Assembly: GCA_902806565.1 (NCBI GenBank)
Contig: CADCXA010000059.1
Coordinates: forward strand, 496,001 to 560,000
Direction: 5' to 3'
DNA: 64,000 nt
From: Hypoxylon rubiginosum
Lineage: Eukaryota; Ascomycota; Sordariomycetes; Xylariales; Hypoxylaceae
Below the pieces are notes generated by a model, which saw nothing but the letters and a program-made list of their open reading frames with translations, was not told the DNA's origin and made no database searches. Both the position numbers and the translations under genes were made by a program. Positions 48,161 to 60,488 of this stretch are shown here, piece by piece. Every line of letters begins with the position of its first letter. The first letter of the stretch is position 1.

Positions 48161-49964
48161 ATGCAAGATGCATTCATTTCACCCCGCGAACGCCTTCACG
48201 CGGCCGCCCGCGACAATGATATCAATGCTATGGAGCCTCTCTTGCGAGAGAGCTCTCGTGGCGGTCTATGCCACGTGAACCACGTTTGGGGTACACCACT
48301 ACACGTCGCCGTGTGGTGCGCGCATCCCTTGGTCGTCCGTTTGGTACTTGACGCAGGCGCCGATCCCCTGCTTGAACACGACCAAGGGCTTACGTCCAAC
48401 ACGGCATTGCATCTCGCGGCGCAGAGGGGCAACTTGGAAATTATGCCCATGCTCTGGTACCGCGTAGACCCCGAACTCCACGCTAATGAACCGTCGTCGT
48501 GTCTAGAACAGGCGGCCATGTGCGGTCAGTCGCTATTGGTCAATTGGTTCCTCGATGCTTGGGACGGCTGGGAGGCGGCGACGAAGGAGCGCGCCTTGCG
48601 AGCTGCTGTTGGGCAATGGCGCTTCCAAGTAGTCGACGTCCTCCTACGAAGAGTCGAGTATGCGGAGGAGGTCCTTTATGAAATGTTAGGCAAGGCATGC
48701 TTCTTCAAGTTTCTTCTACCCGGAGAAATCCACTCGCAGTACGAGGAGGAGGATTACCGGGACCAGCAGCGGGTTATAGATCGGCTTGTCGAGTCCGGAT
48801 TGGACCCCGACGGGTCAATTTCCGGCGAGCCGTTCCTCCATAAAGCTGCCAGCCATATCGAACTTTGGAGGGCTCTGGAAGCTTTACTCAATAAATGCAA
48901 ATTAAGACTGGCATTTGGTACACATGAATATTCGCTGACAGTTATCTTCAGGCGCCAACGCAGATATAAAAGACCGAAAAGGGCAGACTCTATTACATAA
49001 ATTGACTTTTCCTATCCCCGTGCGGAATATGAGCGGCGAATGCCGCATCCATCAGAAAGGGATCGAATTACTGCTGCGCGGCAGCGCTTCTACCTCTATT
49101 AGAAATGCAAACGGGGAGACGCCGTTGCACTACGCTGCGTTCGCATTCGGCCTCGACAACTTCCTGCTTTATCTACCGGCGCTAATACCCCCACATCTTC
49201 TCACCTAGCTCAATGACCACGGTGAGTCGCTTCTACATTGCGCTGCCGCCGGCGCCAATGTGGACGTTCTCGAGTATCTTCTTGGCCACGGTCTCGACAT
49301 CGACGCGAGAAACCACAACGGCTGGACGCCGTTCATGTGCGCCTTGGCCCAGACATCCAAGGGCGTGTACAAGAGGGGGCCATCTCCCCAGGCGTACGAG
49401 AATACCAGTGACGAAGCCGTTCGCGCAGCTGTCTACCTCCTCTCTCGCCTAGCTGAACCCGAGGTCGTCACGGTGGGAGGGTGGACGCCCTTAAACAGTC
49501 TTGCCGCATACACCGATACCGGGGATTCCAGCGACTTCGAGGCGGCGGCTCTAGCCCACCAGCTAATCAGACAAGGCGCAGACGTCCGGGCACGAGCACC
49601 AGCGTTCTTTCGCGGCTGGGGGCAGAACCACAGGACGGCCGTGGCAGAAATGCCGTTTTACACGCCTTTGCCTTGGGGCTTCCGTGTGAAGGCCATCATG
49701 GAGCAGCTGCCTGGCACTGCTAGACAGGGTATAACCCCACTCCATTGGGCGGCGGAGAACGGGTCGCTTCATATGGTGAGAGTGCTTCTATCGTGCGGGG
49801 CGGACGCGTCGGCGGTGGATGAAAAAGGGTCGACCCCTGAGATTACGGCTCGGTACTCGACGCGCTTAGCGCAGAAGCCGGAGCTGAAGGAGCAGATCGT
49901 CAAGTTATTGAAAAAGGCTTATAAAACCCAAATGAAAACGTACAATATATATATTATTATTTAA
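48161..49964 (+). pseudogene. Ankyrin-repeat protein gene with in-frame stop
   Basis: The frame from the ATG at 48161 encodes ankyrin repeats: GTPLHVAVWCAHPLVVRLVL, NTALHLAAQRGNLEIM and, later, ITPLHWAAENGSLHMVRVLL. An intron of 55 nt (48897-48951) fits phase and length only with a weak GC donor and TTCAG acceptor, giving LLNKCANADIKDRKGQ. A TAG at 49206-49208 then interrupts the same frame, and homology-like sequence resumes at once (LNDHGESLLHCAAAGANVDV) to a stop at 49964. CAG to TAG is the likely change. No splice pair with matching phase removes it. If the stop were absent, the protein would have 582 residues. Ankyrin repeats mediate protein binding; no effector domain is visible. The left side abuts the A/T island, so the true start may be lost. 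Confidence 0.7.
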
Positions 49965-50408
49965 TTTATTTTTTGAGAATAACGTCTTCAACCTCCTCAA
50001 CGTTCACACCCCCTCAACGTCAGCCACCAGGTTGTCGGATTGATTTAAAACTTAATTAACTTTCTTCATTAGACGTATAGATCCCTTTGCCGTGACCTAT
50101 ATATACATGGAACTTGGTAGCCCCCTAGGTCCATAGTTTTCCCATCGCATGTTTGACTTCGTGACAATTCTTGCTCTTATATTTAACTACTACTCAAGTC
50201 TTTAGTTGCGATGTATCTAACAATTTGCAGCAGCAGTCAGGTTGATACAATAATCAGATAGTGTCTCGATGGAAAAGACGTCCCGCTCATTCAACACAAG
50301 CTAAGGTCACTGAAATAGGACAACCGTATACATTCCGTGCTGGCAACCCATCGAGACGCGAATAGGGACCCAGGACTGGTGGAAATAGTCTTCACGGTGC
50401 TCAGCCGC
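49965..50408. other. Intergenic, no gene seen
   Basis: Convergent spacer between the ankyrin pseudogene and the 3' end of the O-methyltransferase gene. Nothing was recognised. Confidence 0.6.
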
Positions 50409-51990
50409 TTACTTTGGCACTGTCACGATAATACTCTCCCCGGTAGCAGCGTTGTACGCTGTCTTTTGCAGAGTTCGCAGACCTGCCCTGTCAAGAAGTG
50501 TATCCCACTGCCTCTCCGTCCTTTCGGTTGACGCCAAGCTAGTCATCATCGTCATGTCCTGTAATGTTGAACGCGAACTTGCACCACGATTTAGAATGAT
50601 CATCTCATCGATGATTAGTATCGAGTCGGATGTCATAGCCGGTAATGTATTCGCAATTATAGTAATTGCCTTATCATCCGGGTAATCCTCCAGGATGTTC
50701 CGCATATAGTAGATACGAGCGTCTAAGTCGCCTTAGAAAGGAGCAAGGATTATAAGGGGGGATTTTTGCTCACCTTTGAGAGGTTGTTCCGTCCAAAAGT
50801 CAAAAGACAGTTTCTCAACGCCATCTATTGGAATAGCATGTGGCAATACGAAAGGTTGATCCTGCAACACCACACGTCCAGGCAAATGGGGGAACACGGT
50901 CTTAATAAGGGCGCATTGTTGGCCAATTCCGCCACCGACATCTACAAAAACAAGAGTCTCTGCTGATGAACCATCCACATGGCCGGCGAAGTCGAAAACG
51001 TCCAACCATGTTCTTTGGCCTTGGTGTTGCTCGGCCATCCACAAATTGAAGTCCTCCATGAGCTTCGGCTGACCCATTGCCCACGCGTATGAAGGCTTGT
51101 CGGTCTTATGGGCGATCTGGAAAGGGCTATGCAATACGTCGGTTGGGTTCACGTAGCCAGTGTCGGCAAGGAATTTGGGAGTAGCTTGAAGACAAGGCAT
51201 GATTGCCAAGAAGCTTCGAATTGAAGTCTTGCGTTAGCGAGCTGTTGAGGTGTCTATGCAATTGAAGTACTAACGTATGGGCAATCCCTGCCCGGAAGCC
51301 AGGACGGGCGAGGGTGCGAGTAACGCCGCTTGCCGTAAATGCATCCTCTCCGGTCTCCGTGATCATATCATTTGATGCCAGGAAACGAAGGATACGGCCT
51401 GAGCGATGTACGATTAGGGATACACGCGCATCTTTAGTTATTATAATGGTAAGTACATACTTAGCAATAGTGGATTGGCTCCTGTAGAGTCAGCTAGCGA
51501 GGCGCTTGAAAGCGGAAGAGAGGCTTCTGCAAGCTTCTGAAAGAGGCCTAAGTCAGAGGCCACTTGTGCGAAGGTTAAGATCATGGGCTATCATGTATTA
51601 GTCTGCGGTAGCAGAAACCGAAGTACCTGAGTCTGATGATGAGCTTCAGGTAAACTGACTTACTGATCCATTAACACGGCAGATAGTATTGAAGGGGTCT
51701 TCGGTGGCGACAACGAGCTTCCTAGCGGCATTGTATATATTCAGACGTTCAGCAGGATCTTTGGGTGGCGCCTTGGTCAGAGCCTCAAGCCGGGCAATGG
51801 CATTCGACATGTTTTCCTCGTGTCCTAGTTCAAGACTGTTGTTATTACTGTGTATTCTCGAGCGGAACTTAGTTCTGAGTGTGGAAACCAAATTAGGAAC
51901 GAGGCTAAGCCAAGATTGATCTATCAAGTAGGGCTCTGAAGATGTCCTATGTGTTGGAGACGCAAGACCTGTAGCGGGGAGCTGCACCAT
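50409..51990 (-). pseudogene. SAM-dependent O-methyltransferase gene with 1-bp frameshift
   Basis: Five minus-strand exons (51664-51990, 51461-51588, 51275-51398, 50774-51213, 50409-50731) follow the layout of fungal secondary-metabolite O-methyltransferases. Landmarks are QVASDLGLF, LLLSRILRFLASNDMI, LVFVDVGGGIGQQ (SAM motif I) and RVVLQDQPFV. Exon 2 starts cleanly after a GACTAAT branch point, but a run of four T (51540-51543) where three are needed shifts the frame inside DLGLFQKL; total coding length is one base over a multiple of three. An acceptor at TTTTCAG (exon start 51536) could restore the frame at the cost of 17 residues. The usual catalytic His of ILHDW/ILHDY is Glu here (NILEDYPDD). 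The intact frame would be 446 aa. A base-call error in the homopolymer cannot be excluded. Confidence 0.75.
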
Positions 51991-52228
51991 ACATAGAGCG
52001 AAAACTATTTAGGGGCAAGCAAGCAAAATAAGCGAAATATATTAAACGTCGGATCGACATTCTTGTTGCAACCAACAGCGCTGTGGACTGCGCCCCCAAC
52101 GCTACAGCAATTCTGCATTATGCACCTGTCAGCCCTCCTCCCACCATGGGTGGTTACATTAGGACTGCCCACCCTCCTACTTGACATAGAAACCTCGAGG
52201 TAATTTGGCAATCGAGGAAGTACCACTT

Positions 52229-53434
52229 CTACACCGGTGCCAGCCTGATGCGAGATTCTGACTCCTCCAAGAATGGTTGTTGATAGTTGGTGTCTTGGTC
52301 GTCACTTCGGCTGCGTGATAATTTTGTCTGGGCGCTATTAACAGTCTGAATAACGGCCTGGTCGGTGTATGAGCTCCCATTGAGTGCCTCATGCACTTTA
52401 ACGAGGTTAAAGTCTGGAGATCGTGAGCCGTTTGACCCTGCCTGCCCGCCGCTTTCACTGCGTTGAAGGGGCTTGCTCTTTGTGACGTAGTCGTAGAGAG
52501 GTTTGAGCGTTGGGATACAGGCGCAGACAATGTTTAGAAATATCTCGGAACTTGAACGTAGACAGGTTAGTTCCATCGCTCTGATAAGATACAATATATC
52601 AGGCCAGACTCACGAGCTCCACGCATAAAGGGGAAAAAGCGCCCAAGATACATCTTCACGAATACCGAGCTCATTGGACTGGGCCGTCTTGATAGCAGCG
52701 CAGATACCGGACAGCACCCCCATACCAAGCAAGACACATAAGCCGATCTTGGTTTGGATTGACATCCTGAGTCTTCGTACAAACGTTATAGGAATGAGAG
52801 CCAGGAGGAAGTCAAGAAATGAGCTGTAAGCGCAGGTAAATGTGGCAAAGTTGGCCTGGATGGAAGGCTTCAAGCAGACAGATCCAGGAACCTCGGACCA
52901 AAGTGCACGAGGTGGATTGCATTGGGCGAAGCTGAGGATAGATGATACAACCATGCTGGCAGTGAAGAGGGCCATGTTAACCCATAGGAACCATCTGCGC
53001 CATATTGTAGTTTGGCCCATAATCCGCTCAAGCAGGAGAACAACTGAAATCTTCCCTACGGGAAGAGTCAAAATGCCAAAAGGCTGCACGATCCAGTTCC
53101 ATCTTACTATCTCAGACATGTGTTCTGGCGGAATATAGTACATATGCCGACCGAGGCCATAATGGACTAGGACCGTGCAAAGGGACAGAGTAACTATGTT
53201 TAAAACCTGCCATATAGAAGATCAGAGAAGAACGCCAGTGCTACATTTTTAGTTTTTCCGTACCATTGTAATAAGGATAGTCCAGTCATCGGCTCCGAGG
53301 CGTCCCATCCTAAGTCTTGTGTAAAATCTCAACATGACGAAAATAATCGAGACACCTATCTCGGTCCAGAATATTGCGATTAGAGTCGGGCCACGGTTGA
53401 CATCACCATCGGGCGGAGGAGTTAGAGCAGACAT
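52229..53434 (-). CDS. Fungal rhodopsin-like (PTH11-type) integral membrane protein, 361 aa
   Basis: Three exons (53264-53434, 52614-53206, 52229-52550) sum to 361 residues in phase, with no lesion. About seven hydrophobic segments are present. Family marks are RLRMGRLGADDWTI after the first helix, YGLGRHMYYIPPE, and FAQCNPPRALWSEVPGSVC, the Cys/Trp motif of the fungal rhodopsin domain. The N-terminal CFEM domain of some PTH11 receptors is absent. The cytosolic tail is Ser/Gln-rich. Members of this family are candidate receptors but mostly uncharacterised, and they are common in or near secondary-metabolite clusters. It lies just upstream of the O-methyltransferase on the same strand and diverges from the P450 pseudogene. 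Confidence 0.85.
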
Positions 53435-54808
53435 CTTTCCAGGTCGTTATCTGTGTAACGTTGGTAAACCAAGGCGTGTCGTGATGCGATTTACTCTCCA
53501 CGCACCATGTGAGAATGGAGATAAATTGTCCCTTTCAAGAATGAGAAGGACTCTAAATGTCTAGGTTCTCATTTTGTCTGTTTTAGACTATCGTAGAAAT
53601 GCGTCTCTACCCAGGGGGTAGGTAGGCTATCTTTCAAATGAACGTAGACGCCATTCATGAGCATCGTATATTTTCAGTACCCTCCAACTCGAGGGCATTC
53701 CTCTTCCCTAAGCACCAATAGCATTAGGAATAGCTACAGCCTGCCTCAGTGTACGACGGTATAATATAGGTTATGCATGTCAGATCAATGCGGTGAAACC
53801 GTCCACCTGTCGGGGGTCTGCTAGGGACAGCCCTGTTGGTAAACACACATTTGAGGTAATCGAGCTTCGATGCAGTAAGTAAAACAAACGAATATATATA
53901 TCACAACTGCTCTAAAATCGGAGTTTGGGTTCCATTTGTGATAATCGATGAGCTGGCATGGGGCATTTTGGGGGCCGACCACTTGGAGGATTTAAGAAGC
54001 TGAGCTTTCTTTTCCAAAACCAACACCAACTGTCACATTGAACTCGCCGCAATGCAACATTGGGCATGTACCAGAGGGGTATCATTTTGCGAGAGCCCTA
54101 TGGGAAATTCTGAGATCGAAAAGCACTACCTAACTGTTATCTAAGGCTGGCGTGAGTCTCAAATTCAGACTCTTCGGAGGGTATAAGTGTGTCAGCAATT
54201 CATAAGTGAGGGGGGAATGCGGAGTAAGACTGAACAGAGGAAATCGAGAGTTACTTGGATCGGTTATTCTTGCTTTTAACTTGTTAGATGCCAGCTCTCA
54301 CAGCCTTCGCTGCAGTGATAGGGTCGTAAAGAGCGCCAAGGCACATCGGTCGGCTCTCTGATAGGAGACTACCTGCCTAAGGCAGCGAATGCATGTCGAT
54401 CATTCAAGCGATAATAACGTCTATTATGTAGCACCAAGGCACGGCGCTGCTGGTGGCCCATCTTGGTGGGTTGGTGAGTGTCCCAATAAGAGTCGTAATA
54501 AGGCATTAACCTATTCCCAGTGAAAGCTGATCAATACTAGGCAGGAGAAACACTTCGTTGTTAGAAGGAGTTACTATATCGACCTATGCGTAAGAGTGTA
54601 GTCCTTTTGATCTAGCTACCTACTGTTGCTACTATGTACCAGGTAGGTACAGGGATGGTTACCCAAATACTACCACATTAGAAATAAACGCGCGAACTCT
54701 CGTTTGGTTCAGTGGAATATATATTTTACGATCGTAAGAGAACTAGCAATTTCATCACGAACTCTTTAGATAGACCGTGAATCTTCGTGACTATTTCATT
54801 TTTTCAAT
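53435..54808. other. Divergent intergenic region
   Basis: The 1.37 kb separate the membrane protein (-) from the P450 pseudogene (+). No coding region or RNA gene was recognised. Confidence 0.6.
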
Positions 54809-56732
54809 ATGGAGCTACTGTGTCTCTGTGCCACAGCCGCCTCTGCTGGAGTTGCCTCCCATCACCTGTATTTCAAGCACGGCGAGCACCATCTTAAGGC
54901 TCCTATCATACTATGCTCCTTTTTAGTTATTACTGTACTCCCTCATGTTATTAATTCCGTGGGCAGGGAAATTACAGGCCTGAGCACTTCTCATATACTG
55001 TTGTTCCAAGTCTCGTTCTTTGGTTCGTTGATTCTCAGCATTGTTCTGTACCGCTTCTTCTTTCACAGGACAAAGTCTTTCCCAGGCCCAAAGCTAGCGG
55101 CTATATCCAAACTATACCACCTATTGAAAGTCACAGATTCCCGGCAGCACTTGTTCCTCGACGACCTACACCGGAAATATGGCGACTTCGTGCGAACTGG
55201 TCCAAATGAGATTACAATATTCCATCCTGATGCCATCATGCCCATTCATGGCTCAACCTCACGCTGCACAAAAACGGATTGGTATGATAATCTTGCCCCA
55301 GTTAATGCTGTCGTCCTCGCCCGCTCCCGTGACGATCACGACTGGCGCCGTCGTATCTGGGATTATGCATTTAGTATTAAGGCCTTAAAAGAACATGAGG
55401 ACACACTTTTAGAGCACGCTCAACTGGTTCAAAAAACAATCTACGAGAGGCTAGATTAGCCCATCAACGTTACCAAATGGTTCGAGTATTACGGTTTCGA
55501 TGTCATGGGTGTTGTTCAGTACAATCAGTCTTTTGGTATGCTTGAGAGCGGTCAGAACCACTGGGTCCTGGACGTCTTTAAGGCTGGAACTATTATTCTA
55601 GGCTATATGACATCGGCACCCTGGATGATACACATCGTCGACTCGCTTAGTTTCTACGGGGGTGTGAATAGCTACCTCGCCTGGGCTAAGGAATCTATCA
55701 ATAAACGAATTCATGTCAGTGACTTCAACTCGGTAATAAAGGGTCGAATCTTTCAGCTAATTCACTATAATGCAGAGCAATCCAGAAAAACAAGACGTTC
55801 GTTAAGCTTCCTGAGGTTGATGAGGTGAATTTCTAACGTACCAAGACAGACCATTGGCTGGTTAATTGATGACGCCAGCAAAAATTCCGGTGTTAAAAAG
55901 GACTGGAATTGGCTGATGGGCGATTTCTTAACAATGGTAACCGGCGGGACGTAAGTCTATTCCCCTTCTACTTCGTATATGCATGTTGATATATGAAAGA
56001 GCTAACCCGTACCAGAGAGCCCGTCATCTCGGCTATCGTTTTTCTCTTTTATCACCTAGTCGCTGATCCGGCTCACGCCGCATTAGTCCGCAAGGAAATT
56101 GAAGCCTTAACTTCTTACTCGGACTCTACTCAACTGAATTGTCTTGAACACCTGAATGCCTGCATTTACGAGACATTTCGTCTGCATCCGTCCATCCCCT
56201 CGGGCGGACTTCGCATGACACCACCAGAGGGTTTGCAGATTAATGACACTTTCATCCCAGGCTGCACCACTGTTCTTGTACCACAATATACGCTCGCCCG
56301 CCGTAAGTATAGACTATGAGGTCTTCATTAATATTGGTCAAAGTACTGACGTGTTCCGCCTAGGTGAGGACTGCTTTGAGCATGCTGCTGAGTTCATTCC
56401 TGAGCGCTGGACCACCAAACTAGAAATGGTGAAGAATAGGACAGCTTTTATGCCGTGGGGGATGGGTAAGAAAATTTCCCACATAATCTTTAAACGAGTT
56501 TATACTAATTTCGTTAACTCTGGTAGGGCCTTATGCATGTGTAGGAAAGAATCTAGGCCTCATGGAGATTCGTACCTTGGCAGTAGTGTTGCTTGACAAT
56601 TTCAACATTACATTTGCCCCTGGAGAAGACGGAACATTGCTGCACAAGAAAACGTTGGACTGCTTCTCTACTATACCTGGCCCTCTAAGGCTCCAATTCA
56701 GTTGTCGCAAGCCTGTAGCTAATGTTATATAG
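54809..56732 (+). pseudogene. Cytochrome P450 pseudogene, two in-frame stops
   Basis: Four exons (54809-55950, 56016-56302, 56364-56465, 56527-56732) join in perfect phase to 579 codons, but contain TAG at 55457-55459 and TGA at 55826-55828. The reading frame and splice sites are otherwise intact. Typical P450 parts are the N-terminal membrane anchors, FPGPKLAAISKLYHLL, YGDFVRTGPNEITI, an I-helix with MVTGGTEPVI, ExxR (YETFRLHP), PERW, and the haem-binding GPYACVGKNLGLMEIR with the Cys ligand. The stops fit single C-to-T changes (CAG to TAG, CGA to TGA). Conserved splice sites and no frameshift suggest recent loss. The family oxidises small molecules with NADPH and O2, often in secondary metabolism; the substrate is unknown. 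Confidence 0.88.
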
Positions 56733-57682
56733 AGCGAAATGTTATTCGGGGCACCCAGATATTACCACGACCAAAGACTAAGTAATATGGAGGGGAACTC
56801 TCTACCCAGCTAAGATAAGCAAAATATAAGTAGTATCCATGCTTGATCGAAGTGCCTTTACAATTAAGACCTTTGCTTTGCGTGGTTCTCCTATATTGTG
56901 GCGATTCCTCTCATGAAACTTGTGCACTGAACGTATTATGAATGGCACTCTTTACCTTTTCTGTCTCTCCGACAAGGATTTCAGAATACCTACCTAGTCA
57001 ACTATAACATGATAGGGCATGGTATCAGCTTCTAGCGGCTTTGCTATTTACGCATACAATACGAATCGGTTTTACTTCCAAGTTGAAAGCTACCTAGGTA
57101 CTTATGTGCGGATTTTGCATAGCCGTAAGCGAGTGGGTAAGTGGTAATGCGGTGGAACAGCCGATGAGATCGATCCAGGGGGAGGTCTCTAACAGAACAA
57201 GCCGAGCATTAGTGTCCGGGTGGTATTTTCTAACGGGCCCCCTAGCTCCACTCTCTCTATACGCGTATAGAAAAGCCAGCCCCTATCCGAAATCCTGCCG
57301 GTCCAGCATGGCCTTCGAACAGTAATTTTGAAACAACACGTCGCGTCTGTGATTGGGTTCGTTAGACTCTCTAGCGGAGAATGCCTTGATACCTACCTCT
57401 GCCAGGAGCGTTGAAGATACTACCGAGTGAGCACATGGGTCTAGAACCCGCTGCTCAGCCCCAATACGTCTCCGAAGGTACCTAAGGAGATTTCTGATAT
57501 AAATAAAATCATGGCGAATCCGATCATCATTATAGTAAGTTCATATTCAGTCCGTTTTTCTTTCTTCAGTATTCGTTGGCCTTTCACACTTTTCAATTAT
57601 CATCATTCGTTTATCGATTTCCTTCATCTGCCCGTCCTCTACCAGCTCACCATTTCACATAGCTTGCCAGTCCAGCTACGCT
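56733..57682. other. Intergenic, no gene seen
   Basis: The region holds one TACCTAGGTA (57091) and one CTATACGCGTATAG (57257) palindrome and the promoter of the next gene. The frame at 57104-57325 was not supported. Confidence 0.6.
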
Positions 57683-58668
57683 ATGGCGGGATTCAAATTT
57701 TACCACTACGATCCTTCTTTTGCAGCAGCGGTCGTTTTTGCTCTGCTCTTCTGCATTGCGACGTTGCGTCATATTCAACTTTTGTCGAAGAACAAGACCT
57801 GGTACTTCTTTCCGTTTATAATCGGATGTTTATGTAGGACAAACCTGTAATCCACCGATATTGCCTCTCGCTGACAGGATCTACCGTGAACAGTTGAAGC
57901 TGGCGGATACATTACACGTGCCGTGCCGGCGCGGCAGACGCCGGACTGGACCCTGATGCCATACGTTATCCAAAGTCTACTTACGCTCCTCGGACCAACA
58001 TTATTCGCCGCATCCATCTACATGATCTTGGGTCGCCTAATTCGTTTCCTCGAGGTGGACGCATATTCCATGATCCGGCCGCGATGGCTTACAAAGTTCT
58101 TTTTGCTCGGCGATATCTTATCCTTTTTCGGTCAGGGAGGGGGTATGTGACGTGCAATGTCATCTGTATAAACGTTGCAGAGTGGCTGACAGACTATGCA
58201 GGTGGTGGTATACTAGCCACGGCTAAAACCGAGTCATCCCAAAGTCTGGGTAACAAAGTCATCCTCCTCGGACTTGCCATTCAGGTCATCTTCTTTGGCC
58301 TCTTCATTATCGTTTTACTGGTCGTCCACATTCGCATTAATAAGGGTCCCTCTCCGAAGTCGCTTGCAACACCTGCTCCATGGCAAAAGCTTCTCTGGGT
58401 TCTTTACCTTACCAGCTTTCTGATAATGATTCGGTCGATTTTCCGCATGGTTGAATATGCACAGAGTAGTGACGGCTCTTTGCTTCAGAATGAGACATAT
58501 GCGTATGTTCTGGATGCGCTGTTAATGTTTATCGTAACCGCATGCTTCGTTTTCTTCCACCCTAGTAAAGTCTTGAACAAAGAATCAATCACTCGCGAAG
58601 ACGCCGGTTTCCAAGGAAGCGGAGACGAATATCTCATGTCTAAGGGAAATGGGTTTGCGAGGATTTAA
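57683..58668 (+). CDS. RTA1-like membrane protein, 288 aa
   Basis: Three exons (57683-57833, 57894-58142, 58202-58668) sum to 288 residues in phase. The RTA1 family pattern is clear: FYHYDPSFAAAVVF at the start, FEAGGYITRAV, LMPYVIQSLLTLLGPTLFAA, SIYMILGRLIR, GDILSFFGQGGG, and RSIFRMVEYAQ before the last helix. Seven membrane helices are expected. RTA1 relatives in yeast influence resistance to 7-aminocholesterol and lipid asymmetry (Rsb1); many fungal copies have unknown roles. It faces a second RTA1 gene tail to tail. Confidence 0.92.
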
Positions 58669-59580
58669 GACCTTAGGATCCGATGAACACACGACTCTTG
58701 AATGACACTATGGAAAAGGAATGTCGACAAGATTCATAGAATAGGGCTGGTGTACCGGAAATTATCACACTATATCATTACTACGGGCGATTTACTAATT
58801 GAAAGTTTTATTTTTATTTTTTTATAATCTCGCTCACAGCTACGAAGGTTGCTTTCAAAGGTCAAAGATTTTTTCCCCAAGGGCCTCTCCAGCTGTCGCT
58901 CAGCTGCTGCCAGCTGGAGGCCCATGTTAGGTAGCTGGCATATCAGCTGCAGAGCAGCGATTAGGGCTCGTATCCGCTAACTCTCCTATAATTATAGCAT
59001 AGAGTATCCACTAAGCTCCTTATAAATAAAAATATTATAGCACATCTTACCCGTATAATTATAGCGCATTCTCTTTGCCAGTTGTCTTACAGGTAATGAA
59101 CCCGCTTTTCAGCTGACAAGAACCCCTTTTCCTATGAAAACCCGGCCTTTGTACTATTTACGTATTTTATATTGCCTTTGGTAAAACTCAACACTGGAAT
59201 TATTTCCACACCGAATCTGATGTAACAGCGGGTTCTAGCTATGTGGAGTACCTCTTTTTCTAGTGTCTAGATGAGGCTCTCTAATAAGCACACACTAATC
59301 TCCTGGACCTTCATCATGTTACCACCAAGTTAGTCAGGCATATTGAACTAAGGTTAGCCTTGTATCTAATTTGTTCTTTGAACTCAAGCCCCCCAACAAG
59401 TGAAATTACTTCCAACGTGAGAATTATACGATCCAAGTATTGAATTACCTAGATCAACATCCATTTACACCGGCACAGGTAGCGATAAGGCATCCAAAAG
59501 CCTCTACACTACTAATTTAGGTACCTGGAAACTCGGTCTTTCGCCCACCCCCTTTTTTGAAAGCTCTCAATGTTTGTGAC
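58669..59580. other. Convergent spacer with hairpin and short repeats
   Basis: Between the two RTA1 genes. It contains a strong inverted repeat (58881-58923) and repeated ATAATTATAGC-like words near 58988 and 59052, with a related word at 59034. This may be a small mobile-element relic, but ends and target duplications were not found. No coding region was seen. Confidence 0.5.
58881..58923. repeat. Inverted repeat (hairpin)
   Basis: GGGCCTCTCCAGCTG at 58881-58895 pairs with CAGCTGGAGGCCC at 58911-58923: 13 bp of stem with a 2-nt bulge and a loop itself rich in CAGCTG-like words. Confidence 0.8.
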
Positions 59581-60488
59581 TCAATCACGAATTATAAGCT
59601 CTCGCCCTACCGCCTCCTCGTCTTTAAGCACATCCTTCGTTAACCAACTCGGAAATTTGTACGCGAATGCAACCACAACGCCAAACATCAACACCGCATC
59701 GAAGACATAGAGCGTCCACTCATGCTTGAGCAGATACCCATCTTGGCCCATTGAATATTCGATGACGCGAAAAATAGATCTCACCAAGATAAATACGCTC
59801 ACTGTGTAAAGCATCGCCAGGATGCTCTCCCATTTGGCGCGATCTTCCAAAAAGGGTGCCGTCGGCCACTGACGGAGTCGGGAGTGAAAAATTCCGGCAA
59901 CAACAACAAATAGCCCGAACATAACAACCTGAACGATCAAGCCGCCGAGTATAATGTTCTCGCCCGTCTTCATACTGTCTCCTGTGACCATGATACCAGC
60001 CCCGCTTGCCTGTACTGCGAAAGACACGACGTCACCACATACGAAAATAGAGGTAAGCCATTTGACAGGAATGACCGATCGGAACTCTGCGAGGACCCCG
60101 CGGATGACACGCCCCAAGACCATATAGATCGATGCTGCGAAGAGGGCGGGTGCGATTAGGATAAGGGTGCTTTGGATAACGTATGGCATGAGTACGTCGG
60201 TCTTTTCCTTTGCTGCCGCTCTGGCGCAATAGCCAATAATCTCAACTGTGTTAGGTAGGCAGTCATTAGTTTAAGGGTCCTGTGTGGCGCTTCGAAGGAA
60301 GAAAAGGGGCACTAACAAATACCGCCAATGATAAAAACTATACAGAAATATGCCCGAGTTCTGATGACTTTCCAAGTGAGGTACGCAGTTCCCAGAATGA
60401 AAAGAGCTGCAAACACGCCAGCAGCTTCCGTGGAGGGTATATATTGCCAGAGGTAATATTTGCCGCTGTATGGCTTGAGCTCGACCAT
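59581..60488 (-). CDS. RTA1-like membrane protein, 278 aa
   Basis: Two minus-strand exons (60317-60488 and 59581-60245) give 278 residues. The RTA1 pattern matches the neighbour: FEIIGYCARA, LMPYVIQSTLILIAPALFAA, SIYMVLGRVIRGV, GDVVSFAVQASGAG, and RSIFRVIEYSMGQDGYLL. About seven helices are expected. Sequence identity with the first RTA1 protein is moderate by eye, so this is an old duplication or independent family member rather than a recent tandem copy. Likely a plasma-membrane protein linked to lipid or sterol stress in other fungi. Confidence 0.92.

Noticed and set aside
49139..49208. Intron ending at CACCTAG that would remove the ankyrin TAG
   Set aside because: The only GT donor (49139) leaves phase 2 and reads into the wrong frame after the junction.
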